Under the pieces are notes generated by a model. The model made no database searches. It had not been told where the DNA came from and was given only the letters and a program-made list of their open reading frames with translations. 64,000 nt of DNA from contig CALFMO010000006.1 in the NCBI GenBank assembly GCA_937879855.1, positions 496,001 to 560,000 of the forward strand, written 5' to 3'. How positions within the stretch are numbered: position 1 is the first letter of the stretch; each line of letters opens with the position of its first letter. Position numbers and translations under genes: made by a program. Source of the stretch: an uncultured Acidobacteriaceae bacterium. GTDB taxonomy: Bacteria; Acidobacteriota; Terriglobia; Terriglobales; Acidobacteriaceae. Below are positions 1 through 9,011 of the stretch, in pieces.

Positions 1-1
1 G

Positions 2-526
2 TTTGTATGTATGGGCGGCTTTCTGGGTGAGTACATACTCAAGAACCGCGCGTGGCGTTGGGTAGCGCTGTTCTTGCCGTTGAGCATTGGGATGTTTCTG
101 GCGCAGCGATCTCTTTTTCCGGCCAGCGCGCACGTCGAGTGGCCTGGCCGGGAGCCGAAAAATCCGTGGGCTCAGGCATTCGTTTGGATCCGTGAGAATA
201 CTCCCAGAGATGCACTTTTTGCGCTCGACCCTGACTACATGCATCTGGCAGAAGAGGATGTCATCGGATTTCGCTGCATGGCGCAGCGGAGTCGCCTCGC
301 CGACGTGGTCAAAGACGGCGGCGTGGTCAGTATGTTTCCTCCCGTGGCCGACACGTGGTGGGAACAGGTGCAGGCTCAAACCCCGTGGAAGACTTTTCAC
401 GCGACGGATTTTGCGCGGCTGCAGGAGAAATACGGCGTGAGTTGGGTGGTACTCCAACAACCGGGCGTGTCCGGTCTTGACTGTGCTTACCAGAACGCCG
501 CAGTGCGCGTCTGCCAACTACGATAA
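2..526 (+). CDS. Multi-pass membrane protein, C-terminal part (5' end outside window)
   Basis: The reading frame is open from base 2, so this is the C-terminal piece of a gene that begins upstream of the window; the ATG at 11 is probably internal. It is clearly paralogous to the end of the protein at 1925-3502: both have a membrane segment ending in LPLSxGMF/VPLSAGMF, then PASAH, an AFxWIRxNTP motif, DALFALDP, and the ending CQLR/CRLY. The C-terminal region after the last membrane helix looks extracytoplasmic and ends in a conserved Cys-containing tail. No characterised family was recognised; the architecture resembles membrane proteins found among envelope glycosyltransferases. It converges on the next gene with only six bases between the stops. 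Confidence 0.75.
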   Translation, partial: FVCMGGFLGEYILKNRAWRWVALFLPLSIGMFLAQRSLFPASAHVEWPGREPKNPWAQAFVWIRENTPRDALFALDPDYMHLAEEDVIGFRCMAQRSRLADVVKDGGVVSMFPPVADTWWEQVQAQTPWKTFHATDFARLQEKYGVSWVVLQQPGVSGLDCAYQNAAVRVCQLR

Positions 527-532
527 CCAGAA

Positions 533-1837
533 TCAAGTCGCGGCTGCGGCCGTCGTGGAAGCGACCACTGGCGCCATGTGTCTCGGACGGCCAGCTACAG
601 CCAGGGCGGCCAACACGACGATCAGCGGATCAACCGGACGAAAATAATAGGTCTCCGGATGCGAAAAATAGTAAGTAAGAGGAAAGAACAAGAGAACCAT
701 CGCAAAGCGCACGCCTAACGCCGGATCGCGTTGCCACACTCGCCGCAAGCCCCACAGACCCAGGACCGTCATGGTCGTGTTCACGAAAATATTCGGCGGA
801 TCGAGCGGTTCGTCCTTCAGATAAGCACGATCGAAACTCCAGTATCCGGTCCACATGTAGAGGGTGCGGCGAAGTGTCATCCACACATACCAGGCGGGAT
901 GGCCGCGAATGTAATCTTTTGCCTGCTGCAATTTGTGATCCATGTAGGCGATTTCACCTACGCGTTCATACTCGGAGAGTTCGGCGTCGCTGTGATTCGG
1001 ATGCAGGCCGCTGTTGACCCAGCGTTGGGAATAACCGTTGTTGCCGATGTAGAGTTCAAGGCCGTAGCCGCTGCGGACGGGAATAAATCGGTGGAAGAGC
1101 ATGTAGTTTCGCACTAGCCACGGTGACAAGACGACGATTCCGGCGGATGCGACGGCCATCATCTGAGCCTTCCACGCGCATCCGAGCCGGTAGCGACGGT
1201 AGAGGCTATAGATCCCGAGCAGAGGAAGAACAGCCATCACCACCGGTTCGGTGAGGGCGGAAAAGCCGCAGAGAGCGCCGAAGAGCAACCAGTCGCGCTT
1301 GCGCGAAGAATTCTCCAGCCGCCAGGCAAACAAAAACAGCCAGCTGAGTTCGAGCGTCACCAGGCATGTCGACCATGCCCAGTCCGCGCCGTAATAAACG
1401 CCGTACGGAGAAAAGGCCCAGCCCCGGCCCGCCCATTTGGCCACGCGCTCGCCGAAGGCTTGCCGCGCCAGCAGAAAAACTGGGATGCAGGTGAGCGCGG
1501 AAAAGAGGCTGTTAAGCGAAAGCGCGGCGAGCACTGAGGCTTTGGTTTCGATGCCAAAAATCTTGAAGATTCCTGCGAGCAGGTAGGAATACACCGGGGG
1601 AAGAAGCGCGGACAATCCGGTGTCGGCGAACGGGCTGCCGAAGCCGTGGCCAGAGGCGATGGAGCGCGCGATTCTACCGAAGGCCCAATGCTCGAGGACG
1701 AACGGGTCCATCCAATCGTGGTACACGAAGGGGATGACGGCCAGGCGAACCGCGAGCGCGACTACAACCATTACAACATAGGGTGGAATTCGGCTTGAGG
1801 TTTGGGATTCTGAGGGCATTGTTGTTGGTGCTGGCAT
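533..1837 (-). CDS. GT39/ArnT-like membrane glycosyltransferase
   Basis: This 434-residue protein has a first membrane helix near residues 18-36 and a following periplasmic loop with acidic residues (YHDWMDPF), as in lipid-linked-sugar-dependent GT-C enzymes of the PMT/ArnT type. About ten hydrophobic segments follow, then a soluble stretch with YIGNNGYSQRW. Such enzymes move a sugar from a polyprenyl-phosphate donor to an acceptor on the outer face of the inner membrane. The exact donor and acceptor cannot be read from sequence. The ATG at 1837 gives the N-terminus used; an in-frame ATG six codons later is possible. It is separated from the upstream same-strand gene by a GC-rich hairpin element, so it may be transcribed separately. 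Confidence 0.75.
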   Translation of the reverse strand: MPAPTTMPSESQTSSRIPPYVVMVVVALAVRLAVIPFVYHDWMDPFVLEHWAFGRIARSIASGHGFGSPFADTGLSALLPPVYSYLLAGIFKIFGIETKASVLAALSLNSLFSALTCIPVFLLARQAFGERVAKWAGRGWAFSPYGVYYGADWAWSTCLVTLELSWLFLFAWRLENSSRKRDWLLFGALCGFSALTEPVVMAVLPLLGIYSLYRRYRLGCAWKAQMMAVASAGIVVLSPWLVRNYMLFHRFIPVRSGYGLELYIGNNGYSQRWVNSGLHPNHSDAELSEYERVGEIAYMDHKLQQAKDYIRGHPAWYVWMTLRRTLYMWTGYWSFDRAYLKDEPLDPPNIFVNTTMTVLGLWGLRRVWQRDPALGVRFAMVLLFFPLTYYFSHPETYYFRPVDPLIVVLAALAVAGRPRHMAPVVASTTAAAAT

Positions 1838-1885
1838 GCGCGGGCGGGACGCCCCCGCGACAACCGGCGGGGCGCCGGCGCTACT
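1838..1885. repeat. GC-rich double-hairpin element (REP-like)
   Basis: Two adjacent inverted repeats lie in the gap between two minus-strand genes. The first pairs CGCGGG (1839-1844) with CCCGCG (1854-1859), extended inward with one mismatch. The second is a perfect six-base stem, CCGGCG (1864-1869) and CGCCGG (1873-1878), with a GGG loop. There is no run of T after either stem on the minus strand, so a REP-like repeat fits as well as a terminator. Confidence 0.5.
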
Positions 1886-1924
1886 TTTCCGTGCCTCGTT
1901 CGCGGCTCTTTTTTCGCTGCGTTC

Positions 1925-3502
1925 TTAGTATAGACGGCAGACTTGGAGTTGGCCTTGGTGATAGGGGCACGTCATTGCTGCCATTGTGGCTGCGGAGTCC
2001 TGATCCGGCGGGCGCGAGAGGATAATCCAACCTACGCCGAATTGTTTTTTGAGGCGCTCGAAATCTGCGGCTTGAAAATTTTGCCATCCGCTTTGTGCAT
2101 TCACTTCCTCGAGCCAGCGCGGCGCCAGCGGCGGGACGCGGGCAGCCATGCCGCCATCTTTTTCGACATCGGCGAGGGTGCTGCGTTCGGCGAGCGCGCG
2201 GAAGCCGTGATAATCCTCGCCGGGCAATGTCATGTAATGGGGATCGAGCGCGAACAGTGCGTCGACCGGAGTGTTTTGCCGGATCCAGGCGAAGGCCTGC
2301 AGCCATGTGTTCTGGGACGCGGCGCCGGGCAGTTCGAGATGCGCGGATGCAGGATACATCTGGAGTTGGGCATAGAACATTCCAGCGCTGAGTGGAACAA
2401 AAAGCAGCAACCAACGATAGAGATGGCGATCGAGTACGTAGCGGCCAAGCAATCCGCCGATGATTAGAAAGAACAACGAATAAAGCAGGTGCAGGTAGCG
2501 CATGGGCTCAAATGGCCGCAGGCGTTCGAGGCTGGGAGGAAACATGATCGCGAGCCCCGCAGCAGTGTAGAAGACACCATAGTAAAAGAGAGCGGAGACG
2601 AGCGCCGGCAGCGCCGTTTTGTTTTCTCTGGATGTTTCAGTGCGCGGCAAAAACACCTTAAGCATGTAGAGCAAAATCAGTGGAGCGAATAGTCCCAGCC
2701 ACTCATACCAGTGCCAGCGTAGCGGGAAGTAAAAGCTGCGTGTCGCAGCCGCCTGCCGCCAAGCCCCGGAGGTCGGGGCGAAAAGCCATCCTAGCGGGAG
2801 GAGAAGGGCAATCGCCCGAGGCGCGAAGGTGGAACGCTGTGGCGAGAAGCCACGCTGGTTGAAGAATAGAAACGCACAGAAACAAATTCCGGGGATGGCC
2901 ATGATGGCGTGGATGGAGAATGCGATGGCGAGCAGCACTCCCGCGAACCATGGGCGGCGATCGATAACCGCGCCGATCGCGCCGAGAATCGCAGCAGTGG
3001 CTAAAGTACGAGGATGAAGGTACTGATCGGCAAGCGCCAGGCCAATGCCCGGCAGAGGAAGCGTCAGCAGGACGGCGATGGTGGTTACGGCAGACCAGCG
3101 CGCCGCAGGGTGCGCGAAGCAGCGTCGACTGATCCCCCAGCAGCCATGGAGAACAAGAAAGATGGCTGCGACCTGCCACAGCAAAACCACCCACGCCAGT
3201 GGCAGGTGGGTGAAGCGAACAGAAAATGCAATGAGTTTATCGAAGATGGTGGCCTGAAACTGCAAGCGGAAGAAATCGGCATCGTGGGGAAACAGCGCGG
3301 GATTCAGATTCCGCTTGATCGCTGCTAAATAAAACGCATCATCCTCAAGGCCGGGATGATAGCCCAACAGCAGCTCGGCCCACACGGTAAGTGCTGCCAG
3401 CAGCGCCAGAGTTGTAGCAGAAGAAAGGGGGTGCCGCATGGCAACTGGAGCGGCGGCTTCGACCACACAAACATCCGCCGACAATTTATTCGCCGGAAGC
3501 AC
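1925..3502 (-). CDS. Multi-pass membrane protein, paralogue of the gene at 2-526
   Basis: This 525-residue protein has about ten predicted membrane helices, an early periplasmic loop with acidic residues (HPGLEDDAFYLAAIKRN) reminiscent of GT-C glycosyltransferases, and a soluble C-terminal region sharing AFAWIRQNTP, DALFALDP and a Cys-rich end with the partial gene at the left edge. No named family was recognised; a GT-C-like role is a guess based on topology and neighbours. The start used is a GTG whose first base is the last base of the preceding GT2 stop codon (TAGTG), suggesting translational coupling. A downstream ATG at 3439 (MRHPLSS) is an alternative start just before the first helix. 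No good ribosome binding site distinguishes them. Confidence 0.7.
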   Translation of the reverse strand: MLPANKLSADVCVVEAAAPVAMRHPLSSATTLALLAALTVWAELLLGYHPGLEDDAFYLAAIKRNLNPALFPHDADFFRLQFQATIFDKLIAFSVRFTHLPLAWVVLLWQVAAIFLVLHGCWGISRRCFAHPAARWSAVTTIAVLLTLPLPGIGLALADQYLHPRTLATAAILGAIGAVIDRRPWFAGVLLAIAFSIHAIMAIPGICFCAFLFFNQRGFSPQRSTFAPRAIALLLPLGWLFAPTSGAWRQAAATRSFYFPLRWHWYEWLGLFAPLILLYMLKVFLPRTETSRENKTALPALVSALFYYGVFYTAAGLAIMFPPSLERLRPFEPMRYLHLLYSLFFLIIGGLLGRYVLDRHLYRWLLLFVPLSAGMFYAQLQMYPASAHLELPGAASQNTWLQAFAWIRQNTPVDALFALDPHYMTLPGEDYHGFRALAERSTLADVEKDGGMAARVPPLAPRWLEEVNAQSGWQNFQAADFERLKKQFGVGWIILSRPPDQDSAATMAAMTCPYHQGQLQVCRLY

Positions 3503-4308
3503 TAGATGGGACGTGCGGGTTGGGAGTGGGAGGCGTAGTAGGGTTCGTGGCCGGCTTCGAGTCTGCGCCCTTGCTCGCTGAAGCGCGGCAGATGTGCCAG
3601 ACCAAGTCTCTGAAACGCAAATTGCAAGGTCGTGGAGAGCACGCCGAAACCGTATTTCACGCTGCGGCGAAAATTAATGGACGAGGCCTCTTCAAAATAC
3701 TTCGTTGGACACGACACTTCCCCGATGCGGAAGCCGAAGTACACGCACTGCGCCAGCATCTGATTGTCGAAGATGAAGTCATCGGAGTTTTCCAGCAGCG
3801 GCAACTGGGTGAGCACTTCGCGGCTGAAGGCGCGATATCCGGTGTGATACTCGGAGAGCTTCACTCGCAGAAAAAGATTCTCGAAGGCGGTGAGGAACCG
3901 GTTGGCAACGTATTTGTAAATGGGCATGCCGCCGAGCAGGGCGCGGCCGCCAATGATGCGGGATCCGAGTACAACGTCATACACATCGTACGCCACCATG
4001 CTGGCCATTGCCGTGATCAACAAGGGCGTGTATTGATAGTCAGGATGAAGCATGATGACAACGTCGGCGCCCGAGGCCAAAGCTTCGCGATAGCAGGTTT
4101 GCTGGTTGCGTCCGTAGCCGTAGTTGCGATCGTGCTGGAAGACGTACAAGCCGAGACGGCGGGCGAGGTCTACGGTCTGGTCGGAACTGCGGTCGTCGAC
4201 AAGAATGCGGATGTCGACCAGTGCCGGCAACTCGCCGACGGTGGCCTCCAAAGTCTTTTCCGCGTTGTAGGCGGGCATGACGACCGCGATGCGCTTGCCG
4301 TTAATCAT
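3502..4308 (-). CDS. GT2 family glycosyltransferase (DPM1-like)
   Basis: This 268-residue cytoplasmic GT-A enzyme starts with IAVVMPAYNAEKTLEATV, followed by ILVDDRSSDQT and a DVVIMLHPDYQY segment that fits the metal/nucleotide-binding acidic motif. The length and motif order match dolichol/polyprenyl-phosphate mannosyl- or glucosyltransferase-like GT2 proteins. It would make a polyprenyl-phosphate sugar or build a lipid-linked oligosaccharide. It is the first gene of a minus-strand pair with the membrane protein downstream (one-base overlap), which fits a donor-synthesis enzyme feeding a GT-C-like partner. Sugar specificity cannot be assigned. Confidence 0.85.
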   Translation of the reverse strand: MINGKRIAVVMPAYNAEKTLEATVGELPALVDIRILVDDRSSDQTVDLARRLGLYVFQHDRNYGYGRNQQTCYREALASGADVVIMLHPDYQYTPLLITAMASMVAYDVYDVVLGSRIIGGRALLGGMPIYKYVANRFLTAFENLFLRVKLSEYHTGYRAFSREVLTQLPLLENSDDFIFDNQMLAQCVYFGFRIGEVSCPTKYFEEASSINFRRSVKYGFGVLSTTLQFAFQRLGLAHLPRFSEQGRRLEAGHEPYYASHSQPARPI

Positions 4309-4547
4309 TTTGCTGAGATGGCGTAAGTACGATTATTTTACCTGAGAGGCTGGGTGAGGTGGCAGCGCTAACAATTTAACGCTCCGTTAACGAAGGTTTT
4401 ACATCTATCCTTATTAGTTTAGTGTACAATTCCGAAGCGAAGCGCGGGCATCAGTTTTTTACGAGTAAGAAAGATTGATTCCTTCTACGAGCCGCTGAAT
4501 CTACATACTTTCAAATTGGAAACAACGAACCTTGGAGGATTCCGCGA

Positions 4548-6293
4548 TTGTCTGCCCCGACTAGTCATGTGATCGCCGCGCACGGCGGCGAACTTGTAGA
4601 TCTGCTGGCGTCGCCAGAAGAAGCTGCCGAACTGAAAGCCCACTCACGCGAGTGGCCGTCGTGGGATCTTACAGCACGCCAAATCTGCGATCTCGAACTG
4701 CTGATGAGCGGAGGCTTCTCACCTCTGCGCGGCTTTTTGAACAAAACGGACTACGAAGGGGTTTGTCACAAAATGCGGCTGGGCAGCGGGATCCTTTGGC
4801 CCATGCCGATCACGCTCGACGTGAGCGAGGAGTTTTCCAAGAAGCTCACGCCCGGCAGCAGCAAAGTGGCGCTGCGCGACGCCGAGGGCGTAATGCTCGC
4901 CGTCCTGCACGTGGAAGAAGTGTGGCAACCGGATCGCAAGGCGGAAGCGAAAGCGGTGTTTGGCAGCACCAGCCCGGCTCATCCCGGCGCCGACTACACC
5001 ATCAACAAATCGAATCCGTGGTATGTAGGCGGACGCGTGGAGGGTGTGCAGGCGCCTTCGCATTACGATTTTCGCACGCTGCGCTACACTCCCGCGGAAC
5101 TGCGGGCTGAGTTCGTTCGGCTGGGATGGCGACGCGTGGTGGCCTTTCAGACGCGCAATCCCATGCACCGGGCGCACGTGGAACTAACCTTCCGCGCGGC
5201 GAAGCAGGTTGAAGCCAACCTGCTGATCCATCCGAGCGTCGGCATGACCAAGCCGGGTGACGTGGATTACTTCACGCGCGTGCGCTGCTACCAACTGTTG
5301 AGTTCGAAGTATCCCGCGGGAACACAGAAGCTGGCGCTGCTGCCGTTAGCGATGCGCATGGGTGGGCCGCGCGAAGCGATCTGGCACGCGCTCATTCGCA
5401 AGAATCACGGCTGCACTCATTTCATCGTTGGCCGCGATCACGCGGGGCCGGGCAAAGACACGGACAGCAAGCCCTTTTATGGCCCCTACGAGGCGCAGGA
5501 AGTTTTCAAGAAGCATGAAGCCGACGTCGGCGTCACGATGGTGCCTTTCAGCATGATGGTCTACCTGGAAGATGAGGACCGTTACGTTCCCGACGACGAA
5601 GTTAAGAAGGGCGACAAGGTGCTGAATATTTCCGGTACCGAACTGCGAAGCCGACTGAACGAAGGACGCGATATTCCTACGTGGTTCACGTATCCGGAAG
5701 TGGTTCACGAGTTGCGGCGTAGCTTCCCTCCGCGCGCTCAGCAGGGGGTGACCATCTTTTTTACGGGACTATCGGGTTCGGGCAAGTCGACCATTGCAAA
5801 TGTGCTGATGACGAAGTTTCTGGAAGTCGGCGGCCGTCCGGTGACGCTGCTCGACGGCGATCTGGTGCGCAAACACCTTTCGTCGGAGCTGGGATTCTCG
5901 AAGGAGCATCGCGACATCAACATTCGCCGCATTGGGTACGTGGCCTCGGAAATCACAAAGAACGGCGGTATCGCGATTTGCGCGCCCATCGCGCCTTACG
6001 ACGCGACGCGAAAACACGTGCGCCAACTGATCGAGCCGTATGGCGGGTTCATTCTGGTGCACATTGCCACTTCGGTGGAAGTGTGCGAGCAGCGCGACCG
6101 CAAGGGACTTTATGCCAAGGCGCGCGCGGGCATTCTGAAGGAATTTACAGGGATCTCCGATCCCTATGAAGCTCCGACGGATGCCGAGGTCGTCATCAAC
6201 ACTGCAGAACTGTCGCCCGGGGAAGCGGCCCAGGAAATCATTTTGCACCTGGAGCGCGAGGGCTTCATCGGGGTCAGTCAAGCGGGAGAATAA
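4548..6293 (+). CDS. sat-cysC: Bifunctional sulfate adenylyltransferase / adenylylsulfate kinase
   Basis: This 581-residue fusion makes APS from sulfate and ATP and then phosphorylates it to PAPS. The ATP sulfurylase part (about 1-390) contains QTRNPMHRAH at 201-210 and GRDHAG at 295-300, both active-site motifs. The APS kinase part has the P-loop GLSGSGKST at 407-415 and DGDLVRKHLS further on. The order (sulfurylase then kinase) is that of the fused enzymes, not of CysN/CysC. The start is a TTG with GGAGGA at 4534-4539, eight bases upstream. A possible minus-10 box TACAAT lies at 4425-4430, without a convincing minus-35. It is the first gene of a three-gene sulfate operon with the TauE-like and CysQ-like genes. 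Confidence 0.96.
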   Translation: MSAPTSHVIAAHGGELVDLLASPEEAAELKAHSREWPSWDLTARQICDLELLMSGGFSPLRGFLNKTDYEGVCHKMRLGSGILWPMPITLDVSEEFSKKLTPGSSKVALRDAEGVMLAVLHVEEVWQPDRKAEAKAVFGSTSPAHPGADYTINKSNPWYVGGRVEGVQAPSHYDFRTLRYTPAELRAEFVRLGWRRVVAFQTRNPMHRAHVELTFRAAKQVEANLLIHPSVGMTKPGDVDYFTRVRCYQLLSSKYPAGTQKLALLPLAMRMGGPREAIWHALIRKNHGCTHFIVGRDHAGPGKDTDSKPFYGPYEAQEVFKKHEADVGVTMVPFSMMVYLEDEDRYVPDDEVKKGDKVLNISGTELRSRLNEGRDIPTWFTYPEVVHELRRSFPPRAQQGVTIFFTGLSGSGKSTIANVLMTKFLEVGGRPVTLLDGDLVRKHLSSELGFSKEHRDINIRRIGYVASEITKNGGIAICAPIAPYDATRKHVRQLIEPYGGFILVHIATSVEVCEQRDRKGLYAKARAGILKEFTGISDPYEAPTDAEVVINTAELSPGEAAQEIILHLEREGFIGVSQAGE

Positions 6294-6302
6294 AGTGCAG
6301 CG

Positions 6303-7079
6303 ATGATCATGCCACTGCTGGCGCTCAAAATTCTGGTTGGCTTTGTGGTAGGCCTGCTCATTGGCATGACGGGCGTGGGCGGCGGCGTTCTGCTGCTGCC
6401 GGTACTGATTTTTGGCTTGCAGGTACCCGCGATCGTGGCCGTCGGCTCCGACGCGCTATTTAATTTCTTCACGAAAATTCCGGCTGGACTGTTGCACCTT
6501 AAGAAGGATACGGTGCGCCGTAAGGTGGTGATCGCGCTTGCGGTGGGGAGCATTCCCGGCTCGATCGCTGGAGTCAAGCTGTTGATGCACATCCGGCACC
6601 TCTACGGGGACGGAGTGAACAGCTTTATCAAAACTACGGTAGGCGTTCTGCTGATCGTCATTCCGATTCTGCTGCTGTTGCAAAAGCGAATCGAAGAACG
6701 AGTGGCGAATCGGCCGCCGACCGCCAAGGGCTTCTTGGGGATGGTGGTGATCGGGCTGGTTGCTGGTTGCCTGGTGGGCATGACCTCGGTGGGTTCGGGC
6801 AGCATCATCATGATGTTGCTGCTGCTGTTCTATAGGTTCCCGCCAAAGGTGAATGTGGGAACCGACATTGTGCATGCCGTCGTGCTGACGGGAGTCACGG
6901 GGTTGCTCCACTTCCGGCTGGGCAACGTCGATCCGGGGCTGGTGGTGACGCTGCTCATTGGCTCGATCCCGGGCGGGTTGGTGGGATCGCATTTGTCCAC
7001 GCGTGTGCCCATGCTTTGGCTGCGGCGGTTGCTCTGCGCGTTGTTGTTGATCACGGGGGCCCGCATGCTGTGGGCGTGA
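6303..7079 (+). CDS. TauE/SafE-family membrane transporter
   Basis: This 258-residue, all-helical membrane protein has two halves with the same glycine-rich signature: GLLIGMTGVGGGVLLLP near the N-terminus and GCLVGMTSVGSGSIIMM in the second half. This internal duplication is the hallmark of the TauE/SafE (DUF81) family of sulfite, sulfonate or sulfur-compound exporters. It starts nine bases after the sat-cysC stop and is followed 16 bases later by a CysQ-like gene, so the operon context supports movement of a sulfur oxyanion across the inner membrane. Direction and exact substrate cannot be determined. An ATG at 6309 is an alternative start. Confidence 0.9.
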   Translation: MIMPLLALKILVGFVVGLLIGMTGVGGGVLLLPVLIFGLQVPAIVAVGSDALFNFFTKIPAGLLHLKKDTVRRKVVIALAVGSIPGSIAGVKLLMHIRHLYGDGVNSFIKTTVGVLLIVIPILLLLQKRIEERVANRPPTAKGFLGMVVIGLVAGCLVGMTSVGSGSIIMMLLLLFYRFPPKVNVGTDIVHAVVLTGVTGLLHFRLGNVDPGLVVTLLIGSIPGGLVGSHLSTRVPMLWLRRLLCALLLITGARMLWA

Positions 7080-7095
7080 ATGCGATTCGTCGAAA

Positions 7096-7911
7096 ATGAC
7101 CTCTTCTTCCCGCTATGCCGACATCCTGCAGCGCATCGAGGCCGCTTTGGACGCGGCCCGCGACGTTTTTGCGCGCTTTACGCCGGGCGCGATTGCGACC
7201 GAATACAAGATCGGGCACGATCCGGTGACGGAAGCCGACCGCGCTGTGGATGCGGTGCTGCGCCAGAGCTTGTTGCGCGACGGTGAGGGCTGGCTCTCGG
7301 AGGAAACGGCGGATCATCCTTCGCGCCTCGACAAAGAGCGCATTTGGATCGTGGATCCTCTCGATGGCACGCAGGAGTTTGTGAGTGGAGTACCCGAGTT
7401 TTGTGTTTCCATCGGCTTCGTGGAAAAGGGCATTCCGGTAGCAGGAGGAATTTGCAACCCTGCCACGCAGGAGACGTTTGTCGGAGCCCTGGATGCTGGC
7501 GTGCTTTACAACGGGAGGCCCGTGCGTTCCAGCCAACGGACTGCGCTCGAAGGAGCACTTGTACTTGCCAGCAGAACCGAGGCCGGGCGGGGCCAGTGGA
7601 AGCAGTTTGAGAACGGTCCCTTCAAAATTCATGCAATGGGTTCGGTAGCTTATAAGCTGGCGCGGGTGGCGGCGGGGCTGGCGGATGCGACTTTTACTTT
7701 GACGCCAAAGAATGAATGGGACGTAGTGGCGGGAGCGGCCTTGGTGCGAAGCGCTGGCGGGTTTGTCAGCACTCTCGATCGGAAGGACCTTACCGTCAAT
7801 CGCCGCGATCCCCTGTTGACTGGCTTGCTGGCGGGCGGGCCTTTTCTGAAAGATCAACTGCTTGCCCTGGTAGAGCCCCACATCCGGGTCGCGCGATCGG
7901 TTCGCTGCTGA
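7096..7911 (+). CDS. cysQ: CysQ-like 3'(2'),5'-bisphosphate nucleotidase (inositol monophosphatase family)
   Basis: This 271-residue protein belongs to the lithium-sensitive phosphatase superfamily. It carries SEETAD (metal-binding Glu), WIVDPLDGTQEFV (DPLDGT metal site) and the C-terminal WDVVAGAALVRSAGG motif. In CysQ these sites hydrolyse PAP to AMP, removing the product inhibitor made when PAPS is used. Its place as third gene after the PAPS-forming enzyme and a sulfur transporter favours CysQ over inositol or histidinol phosphatase. It converges on the methyltransferase gene at 7927 with only 15 bases between them. Confidence 0.88.
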   Translation: MTSSSRYADILQRIEAALDAARDVFARFTPGAIATEYKIGHDPVTEADRAVDAVLRQSLLRDGEGWLSEETADHPSRLDKERIWIVDPLDGTQEFVSGVPEFCVSIGFVEKGIPVAGGICNPATQETFVGALDAGVLYNGRPVRSSQRTALEGALVLASRTEAGRGQWKQFENGPFKIHAMGSVAYKLARVAAGLADATFTLTPKNEWDVVAGAALVRSAGGFVSTLDRKDLTVNRRDPLLTGLLAGGPFLKDQLLALVEPHIRVARSVRC

Positions 7912-7926
7912 AGAGAACGCACGTAT

Positions 7927-8787
7927 TCAACGCTTAACGAAAACGAACTCGTTACAGCCGAGATCGCCCGCCTGTGTCGTCATGCGCGTCAACTCGAATC
8001 CGCGCTTGTAGTAGAAATCGAAGATTTCTTCCGGTTTGGCCACTTCGAAGGGATACCCGCCAACCCAATCGACCACGTCGCGCCACAGTGACATTCCGCG
8101 ACCGGCTTTGTAACTCCGAAAGGAATGGAGTGGCCGGCCCCGGAGCGCATCCTTTAACAGGCGCTTCCACCACATTTGGAAGAATGCAGGCCAAAGAACC
8201 AGGAAGCGGAGCTTGGAAGGAAGCTTGTTGTAGGCCTTCTTGACCGCTCGCCAGCGGCGGCTACGTTTCCCCTGGTCGTTGTAGATTGCGATGAAAAGGA
8301 TGCCCCCAGGTTTGACAATCGGCGCCACATTTTCCAGAGCCTGCCACATCGACCCGGTATGGTGCAGGACGCCCCAAGAATAGACGATATCGAACTGGCC
8401 AAGGCTTTCTAAGTAGTCTTTGTCGAGCGCCGATCCTTGCGCTACCTGCCATTCTCCATCTTCGGGGAAATAGCGCCGCCGCAATTCAGTCGTGCAGGCG
8501 AACGAATAGGGATCGTAATCGAAAGAATAAACGCGCGCCCCTAACCGCCGGGCGGCGAGACTGAAGAGACCGCTTCCGGAACCAACGTCAATAAACGACC
8601 TGCCGCGGAGGGATTGGACATTGAGCATTTCCTTTAAAGATTCTTCCGCCCGGCCAATCTGCTCGTCATTGAGCGATTGTAAGAACAAGCTCCAATTGCG
8701 GCCAAATTGAAATCTTTGCGCCGAATCAACTTCCTGAGCATGCGCCGCGGTTAGAAGCTCATTCTGGTCATACATAGGTCTCGACAC
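7927..8787 (-). CDS. Class I SAM-dependent methyltransferase
   Basis: This 286-residue protein has the Rossmann motif I FIDVGSGSGLFSLAARRLGA, a motif II acidic residue in YSFDYDPYS, and FDIVYSWGVLHHTGSMW as the post-II/III region typical of Methyltransf_11/23 enzymes. A basic helical insert near residues 180-215 may contact the acceptor or membrane. Substrate is unknown; the surrounding polysaccharide genes suggest methylation of a sugar, lipid-linked glycan or related small molecule. The upstream 224-base gap separates it from the divergently transcribed lipoprotein gene at 9012. Confidence 0.88.
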   Translation of the reverse strand: MSRPMYDQNELLTAAHAQEVDSAQRFQFGRNWSLFLQSLNDEQIGRAEESLKEMLNVQSLRGRSFIDVGSGSGLFSLAARRLGARVYSFDYDPYSFACTTELRRRYFPEDGEWQVAQGSALDKDYLESLGQFDIVYSWGVLHHTGSMWQALENVAPIVKPGGILFIAIYNDQGKRSRRWRAVKKAYNKLPSKLRFLVLWPAFFQMWWKRLLKDALRGRPLHSFRSYKAGRGMSLWRDVVDWVGGYPFEVAKPEEIFDFYYKRGFELTRMTTQAGDLGCNEFVFVKR

Positions 8788-9011
8788 AATCCTCTCGTCC
8801 GGGGCTATCGGGGTTTCGCAAGCTCATTCTAACTTTCTGCTGTGCCTTTGCTGACAATTTTTGACGCTGGCCGGTTTCGCGGCAGTGTGCACCTGTGTGT
8901 TCTTTAAGGTCGTGTCCTTCGGATATCTGTTACGCAGCGTGTTCTCTTCGTAGAGTTGGTTTGCGGACTTAACCCCTTGGTCCCCCATTCTCATTACCCG
9001 AGGGAAAATTC

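Noticed and set aside
3520..4326. 268-codon open frame on the plus strand opposite the GT2 gene
   Set aside because: It is the exact antisense of a gene with clear GT2 motifs, and its protein has no recognisable domain; GC-rich codon use leaves antisense frames open.
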